Source: Taeniopygia guttata (Eukaryota; Chordata; Aves; Passeriformes; Estrildidae). From it: 64,000 bases of DNA. Location: assembly GCF_048771995.1 (NCBI RefSeq), contig NC_133032.1:15194501-15258500 (forward strand), written 5' to 3'. The position numbers were made by a program, and so were the translations under genes. Each line of letters opens with the position of its first letter. The stretch's first letter is position 1. The notes below the pieces were generated by a model. It did no database searches and had not been told where the DNA came from. It saw nothing but the letters and a program-made list of their open reading frames with translations. Below, in pieces: positions 57,574 through 64,000 of this stretch.

Positions 57574-60500
57574 TCACTGTATTCCATACAGCTGCTGTCT
57601 CAGGTATTCCAGCTGTTCATCTTTTGTTGACAGAACCATAGAATTCCATTCAAAGTGAGGAATCTGTAGAACAGAACGGTACAAACTGATTTTTAACATT
57701 GGTATAAGCCACACACAACATAAGAGACAAGAAAACAAATATCTCCGATATATGCTGTTCTTCACTTGAAGATATTTGCCACCTGTGTCCTCCCAAAAGC
57801 CTGACTTACTCTCATACTGAAAAGATCAATTTGCTATTCTCCTTTATGTAAGTACAGTCAGTCTGGTTCCAAAAAGCAGCATAGTTGCAGAGATATGAAA
57901 GAGATGCCCACACAATATAGGTTGTGACAACTCCATTACACCCCCCCCTCTTGTAAAACCCAAATTGAGAGAAAAATCCCAGGTCACTGTAGTTTGTAAT
58001 GCTAATGTATCAGACTGGAATGGTAATGTAGCAGACTGGAATGGGATATCAGTAGTATAACATGAAAAAGGATGATTATTCTGTTTAAAAAAGCCCAAAC
58101 CAACAAAATTTAAGCTTAAAGAAGGATTCTAGCTAAAATTAGGTTAGATGAGTAATTAAATATATAGGAGCCTCTGCATTAATGAGTCTCCAATTCCCAA
58201 ATGTTTCAGTGCTGATGGTGAATTATGTCTGGCCTCTAGTGTTCCCTGTCACAGCACTATCATTGCATCAGACAAACAGCATCCATATCCCATCTGGCAG
58301 CTGCCAAATTGTCTTATCATTCAAGAAGAGTATGTTCAATCTTTTTCTATCATATAAATCTTCTGTGAATTGAACTGAAACACTCATTTGACTTTTTCTC
58401 CTTTACTGAGGCTACACTGAGATTGCTAGTTTGTCTGCAGTAAGGTCAGACTGGGACCTTTTGACTTCAGTTTTGCTTCACCCTCTTTCAGAGGTGTGAG
58501 ATCTGTCAAGTCCTTACACCATCTTAAGAACAGCTTAGAGTTTCCTCCCTAACTACAAAAATTGCTCTCTCCCAGTAGGTGCTTTTAACGATAAAACTGT
58601 TTCTAAATCTGTTGAGAGGAAAATGGATTATTTTGCACTGCTGATGCAATTCAGAAAGGACAAAAAGTATTGCTGACTGCTCACCTGAACAACCTGGTAC
58701 CCCAGCATTTCCAGGTGTCGCTTTTTCATGGCAGGTTCTCCTTTCAGATGACGTGAATAATCTTTGCTAAAAGCTCTTGAATCAAGAAATTCCAAAGCAA
58801 TTCTGCAAATAGTAAAAATGTGCAATTACTTCCAGGTCTTACCTGAATAGCAAGAAGTGATAGTTCTAGTTCAGTATTAATAGTTACAGCAAGACTAGAT
58901 AATTCTCAGAAAACAAAAATTAAACAACTCCCTGGAATTAGACAAAACATTCTCCTCCTATTTATCTAGAGATACTTGAATTCAGAAAAAGCATTTTCTC
59001 CCTGCATCTGTTCCAATGGTAAAAACAGCTAACCAGCATTTCCAAGGCTTGCATTGGAAAAGGTGGAAGGAAAGCAGTATTCCAATCTCATGAAACACAT
59101 ATCAAGAACCTGTGCTGGGTTTGGCTGGGATGGAGGTACTTTTCTTCATACCAGTTCATTTGATGCTGTGTTTTGAACTTGTGACCAGACCTGTCAATAA
59201 CACACTGGTATCTTGGCTACTGCTGAAAAGCACTTGCACAGTATCAAGGCCTTCCCTGTTTCTCTCTCTGCACCCACAGTGCATACAGGCTGCATTGACA
59301 AGAGGTTGGGAAGGGACACAGCTGGGAGGGAACCTCAGCTGCCCGAAGTGGTATTTCACACCATACAATATCATGCTCAGCAGTAAAGCAGAGGGGACTT
59401 TTTCCCACACAGCCATTGCTCTGGCAGAGGTCTGCTGTAGGTGACTGACTGCATGGCCATTGATTACTTTGTTTCTCCCTTCCCCTTTTTTTCCCCCCTT
59501 CACTTACTAAAATGTCCTAATTGCAACCCAGGAGTTTTCTTCTTTGCTGTTACCCTCCACATTCTCTCCCCCATCACACTGCAGGGCCATGAGCCATGCC
59601 ATACAAATGGGAGGGAGCAGCTGTGGCTAACCCACCACACCCCAGAAGGCTAAACCTCATTAGACTTTGGAAAAAGGAACAGAACATTAGGACATGAGCA
59701 TCAAAAACCTGGTCTAAACTGGATGTAAGCTTGGGAAGAGCTAATGTACAAGAATTCAATGTACTGACCTTTGAGCTCCTGGTGGCAGGCCCTTTCTCCC
59801 TTTCTCCTTGATGTCATGTCTCAAGTGTATTCCCCCCACTTCACCCAAAGCCATATTCTGTGCCATACAGGAAAGAGGCTTTTTATTTACATCCAGGACA
59901 CACTCAAAATCTGCCAGAAAACAAAACAAACCTGTTTACTGACAAATAAAAATGAAAGAATTTGATCTGTACAATGTTTACTTTTAGATAAACTGATAGC
60001 CATAATTAGAGATATACAACATTATTTATACTATAAAAAACATTTTGGAAACTGTATTTTAAACAATAATTTATTATTTGCAATATCTTGTGTTATTTTG
60101 GGGCCATATGACCAGGAGCTTCCTAATCTTAGTAATAAGAGTGATATGAAAGGACTCCATAACAATTTTTAGAGTATTAACTTCTCACCTATTTCATAGT
60201 AGTATGGTGTGAGAACAGATATTCTTGAGTAATGGCTTCCTCCTAAGATCTCTGTCAGCATTCTGTGAATATGCTGTCGCTGTGGACTTACTTGGCTCAT
60301 GCCTACAAAGAGGAAATAAAGAATACATACATCAAAACTTCCACAGCCAAAATTCTGAAAATAGTGCCTTGAGACATTGTACATTTGACAGCCAGGCTAG
60401 TGAACTAAATCTTTTCCACAAATTCCAAGTACTATTCCATCATAATTCAGAGACAAGTGATCATATTTTAGCAAGAAAGTGGCAGGTGCATGCTATTAAG

Positions 60501-63500
60501 TAAATTTCAAATCCAGACTTTAGAGAACCCTGGATTTTTTCATTCACAAATGAAAAAATTTGTGAATGAAATACTACAAAGCCTCAGGTTTTAGGTTTCA
60601 CTTGTGGGATTTTGTTTGCTTTTAGTTATGTTTAGACGTGTATTTACTCACTGTGGGTTTATTACAGCCATACCACACTATCTGCCACTTCTCTGCCCAT
60701 TGCAGATTAACACCATGCTTCATTCAACATCTTCAGTCTGAGAGAAAAAGTAGCTGAGTTCTGTAGGTAGCACAGCAGATCTCCCCATGAGAATTAGTGG
60801 AGGAAATACCATGTTTGCATTAGATGGATTCTGAATTGATCACTATTCTGAAAGATCTCAGCTGCTACACTTGATCACTAGCCTACTTCTCTATCTCTCG
60901 TCCCTGATGGATCTTGATTCTTGTGAGGAAGAAGGGAGGATCAAGTTCAAAAGGAGGCAGTAAAAATGTTTACCTTGAAAAATTTAAGTCAAATGTTCAG
61001 TTTTTAAAGTGAAGCAGGGAGCAAAATGACCCATCTCCTCCAATACAAATGATCATCTTCCTGCCTTTCCATTCTTCATGCCATATACACTGTTGCTGTG
61101 TATTTAAATTTTAATTCTTCTTCAGAAATATCCCATCTCTACTACATTAATTCTCACAAGGAAAACCAGTTTGCTCCCAGTTGCACTACTAAGTGGTTGC
61201 ACAACTAAATGCTCAGCAGAGAGGGCTGTGCCTTCTATTTTGTGCTAGTGTCAGTATGACAGTTTTAGAAGAAACATCTAGTATATTTCTAAAAAAATAG
61301 ACTATTCTAAAAAAATAGACAAGAGCAGTTTTTCCTGTCCTAAATTACTTACTGTTATGAAAGACACGTTGGCAGTATGGCTCATGAAACCAAGGGACGT
61401 GAAACTCTGGGCATTCCAGACAGACTGCTCTGTTCAATTTCATGAGGCTCGAGTGGACCCTCTGCTTCATTGTATCAGGCAGAACTGATTAAAAAAAAAA
61501 AAAAAAACCAAAAACCCAAAACAAAACAACATAGAAATGTGTGAACTGAAATGTGTAAAATCCAGCAAATTGAACTATGGTAACCTCTGAATTTTTTATT
61601 AGAAATGCAAATATCTGTATACTATGGCATTTATATAACTCATGCTGCAGAATTTTAGAAAGGTTCTCAAAATCTCTGAGAAAATAAATTTTAAAAACCC
61701 AGTTCTGCTCAACATTAAGAACAACAGCAAGAGAGAAGACAGAAATTGCTTCTATTGTGTAAATTTAATTAAGTAGTTAAGGGCAAAATGGCAAGAGTAC
61801 ATTGATAATGAACAACGTAGAGGTAGAGAGGAATTAAACAGTCAGTTTAATAACTGACTCAGTTCCGTATTTGGAGAGAAGAGACGGGTAGGATACTGCA
61901 AGAATCCCACATTTTTCCTTCAGCTTTGTGACTACTTCTAGTAATAGACACCACAGACAGGTAATTTTATTTCCAATAAAATTGAAGAATTATTAAATAT
62001 TGAGTGCAATAAGTTGACTATAAAATTCGTTTTATATTACTTTCTCTCATCTGCAATACAGATCTTTACTTCTAAAACAAAGAACATATTTTTGTTCATT
62101 CCTGCCCTTTTAGCACTCCAACTATGACTATATTATAAAGAGGGTGTCTTTTCCAAAAGCAGAATAATTTAAAGAGTAATTCAATATCTCAAGTCATATG
62201 TAAGTCCAAATAGCATTTTATGCCAAATGCTACACAATCAAATTCATCAAAAGCTAGATAGCTACCTTTAAGTTGAGCATCCAGTTTGCGTAGGAAAGAA
62301 ACATTAAATATTGTTGTTATCAGAACTGGAGGAAAATACCCAGCCATTGCCAAAACATGACTGAGCAGTACCAAGTGATAAGTTTCAAGATGACCTTGAA
62401 AAACCAGAGAGAAACCCATATTAACACATGACAAAGTTGAAAGGATTTGCAATGCCCTTTCCCCAGCCTCTCAAATCATCTGATTTTCCCTCTTCATGTA
62501 CAACACAAATCCATACATACTTCCTCTACAATTTTAACTATTTCTTTGTCATGAATTGCAAAATGTATCCTGTTCTTAAATGATGATTCCTTGGGGAACA
62601 CAATGATTCTATCCAATAACAGCACAGTGAATTAATCAGATTTTTCACTTATGTTTTACTGTGCCAAAAAATCTTTTGCTAGTCCCTTATCAACAGTCAT
62701 ATTTAACAGGTGAAACAAAACTCAAGAGTGAATATTTGTCATGGTTTAACCCCAGTAGCAGAGTATTAGTAGTAACATACTTACCTTTTCTTTGCTTAAC
62801 AAAAGTACCCTTCTATTGCCATTTTCATTCAGTAAAAATATTTGTCTATTGCACTTACTCAAGTTAGAAGTAAGATGTTGGATACAACTCTTAAAGAATT
62901 CTTCATTGTCAGGAGGGTCATAATTCAATGCAGAGAAAAGGAAGAGAATAAAATAGATTTCAGAGGTGGGAATCTGAAAAAAAAGACATCCTAAATCAAG
63001 TTACTGCAAAATATCATAATATTGCTTTATAATAAAGAACAGCTTTATAATTCATTCAGAATTTGGAGATTTAGGAGTAGGTGAACTATTTTCTTTGGTC
63101 AACTTTTCCTGGAGAATTTTTTTTCCTTTGGTCAACTTTTCCTGGAGAAAATAATAATAAAATAAAATTGTTGAAATTGCAGCCACAACTAAAACTTCAA
63201 ATTTATTTCATTTTGGCAATCCAAGTGTTTCTATACACTTAAAGAACCTTTTAAGAAGGTTTTGAATTAAATGTTCTTAAAGAAACTAAACTGCAACAGA
63301 ATAAAATTGAAGATTTATATGAACACCAGATTGAGAATGAGAAAAAAGATAGAAAAAAAGAGTAATTTTGACCAAACAGACAGGCTATTGGGGGAATCCC
63401 CACAACAATTAATACTGTTAACATATCCACCATGGGATGTGACTATTTATCAAGAAGTTTAAAAAAAATTATGATGGTCAAATGTAAAGTTGAATGTAAA

Positions 63501-64000
63501 CAATTATGGCTGCCCTAACACTGAGTGAACAATAAAAAAGAAATTAAAATTAATGGTAAGTGCTAATTTATACATATAGAAGTAGAACAGCTTTAAGTGT
63601 GCACAAAAGAAGATGATCTCCAAATCAGCTACACTGAAGAAAACCCTTAAAAACATGTGTGGACTGTGCTCTGAAACACATCAGCTACTAACATGTCCTT
63701 TCTTACTGAATAACTCACAGTAGATAGAAAGAAAAACAGGGACACCTTGTCTATATTTTCAACAGTCACAGATGCTATTCTGTCAAACAATGCAGGACAA
63801 CGGTGCTCTGATTTTATGAGAAAAAAAGACAAGGGTAAAACATTTTCCCATGTTATTTGATCTATCAAGTGCTGACACATGGCCAGAGTTTCCTCATTCA
63901 GGACTTCTTCAAACCACTCTCCATTCACATATGGAAGTTCTTCCAACAGAAGATGTAAGTTGTTGGCTTTCTGAAGCCTCTGAAATCCACAGTCATTTAG
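57574..64000 (-). CDS. FASTKD1: FAST kinase domain-containing protein 1, C-terminal part (cut by window edge)
   Basis: The last 364 residues of a mitochondrial RNA-binding protein (human about 847). Human FASTKD1 acts in the mitochondrial matrix and lowers the level of ND3 mRNA. In gene order the exons are: 64000-63746 (continuing beyond the window), 62973-62859, 62394-62266, 61484-61353, 60302-60189, 59910-59769, 58802-58685, 57663-57574, with consistent phases and GT-AG borders. Visible landmarks: ALNYDPP; the FAST_2-like VCLECPEFHVPWFH; SVLTPYYYE; and a C-terminal RAP domain with IALEFLDSRAF, MKKRHLEMLGY and HFEWNSMVLSTKDEQLEYLR. The order and motifs match FASTKD1 and the position beside KLHL41 is the conserved one. 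The exon at 59769-59910 is the most diverged. Confidence 0.95.
58003..58044. repeat. 21-base tandem duplication
   Basis: Two adjacent copies of TAATGTANCAGACTGGAATG plus G, differing at one base. They lie in the last FASTKD1 intron. Confidence 0.9.
59111..59639 (+). mobile_element. Degraded avian solo LTR, + orientation
   Basis: Begins TGTGCTGGGTTTGGCTGGGA and ends in a diverged form of the family's terminal GGTTAAACCACGACA. It has the family's central blocks (a GGGAGGGAACCTCAGCTG region, then CTCTCCCCCATCACACTG near the end). It is the same LTR family as the copy at 28543-29137 but in the opposite orientation. It is well diverged and no clear target duplication is seen, so it is old. It lies in the FASTKD1 intron between the exons at 58685-58802 and 59769-59910. 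Subfamily not determined. Confidence 0.7.
60538..60571. repeat. Perfect 14-base hairpin
   Basis: Arms TTTCATTCACAAAT and ATTTGTGAATGAAA flank the loop GAAAAA. It lies in a FASTKD1 intron. Confidence 0.95.
63093..63149. repeat. 33-base tandem duplication
   Basis: A 24-base block containing TTTGGTCAACTTTTCCTGGA occurs at 63093-63116 and again at 63126-63149, identical over its length. It is in the FASTKD1 intron between the exons at 62859-62973 and 63746-64000. Confidence 0.9.

Overview
The window looks like bird nuclear DNA. It is AT-rich with compact introns. It carries a CR1-type LINE tail and LTR copies of the kind common in birds, whose ends read TGTCATGGTTTAACC on one strand and TGTGCTGG on the other. 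It also holds the gene run BBS5 - KLHL41 - FASTKD1, which in human lies on 2q31 next to LRP2. The species cannot be fixed from the sequence. Layout, left to right: positions 1 to about 1750 hold nothing recognisable. A TATA box at 1753-1760 and a non-coding first exon ending at 2008 start a large collagen gene on the + strand (coding 2919-34372, 37 coding exons, about 1243 residues). Its order is signal peptide, VWA domain, about 531 residues of interrupted Gly-X-Y helix, second VWA domain, Ser/Thr/Pro/Gln-rich linker, Kunitz domain. That is the architecture of collagen XXVIII. Because it sits beside BBS5, not in the COL28A1 neighbourhood, I read it as the second collagen XXVIII paralogue (COL28A2 type). 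Its poly(A) signal at 35390-35395 is followed within 900 bases by a CpG-rich promoter and the complete BBS5 gene (+, 36279-45599, 12 exons, 342 residues). KLHL41 follows (+, 47682-54507, 6 exons, 606 residues). The C-terminal 364 residues of FASTKD1 come last on the - strand (57574 to the window edge), convergent with KLHL41. The genes serve unrelated jobs: an extracellular matrix collagen, a ciliary BBSome subunit, a muscle CUL3 adaptor and a mitochondrial RNA-binding protein. They are linked by old synteny, not by a shared pathway. The points most worth a second look are: the collagen XXVIII paralogue; its almost clockwork 23-residue module, with one helix interruption at the same place in 15 of 17 consecutive exons; a GC-AG intron; a possible alternative C-terminal exon; a solo LTR with a perfect 6-bp target duplication; and several perfect short-loop hairpins in introns.
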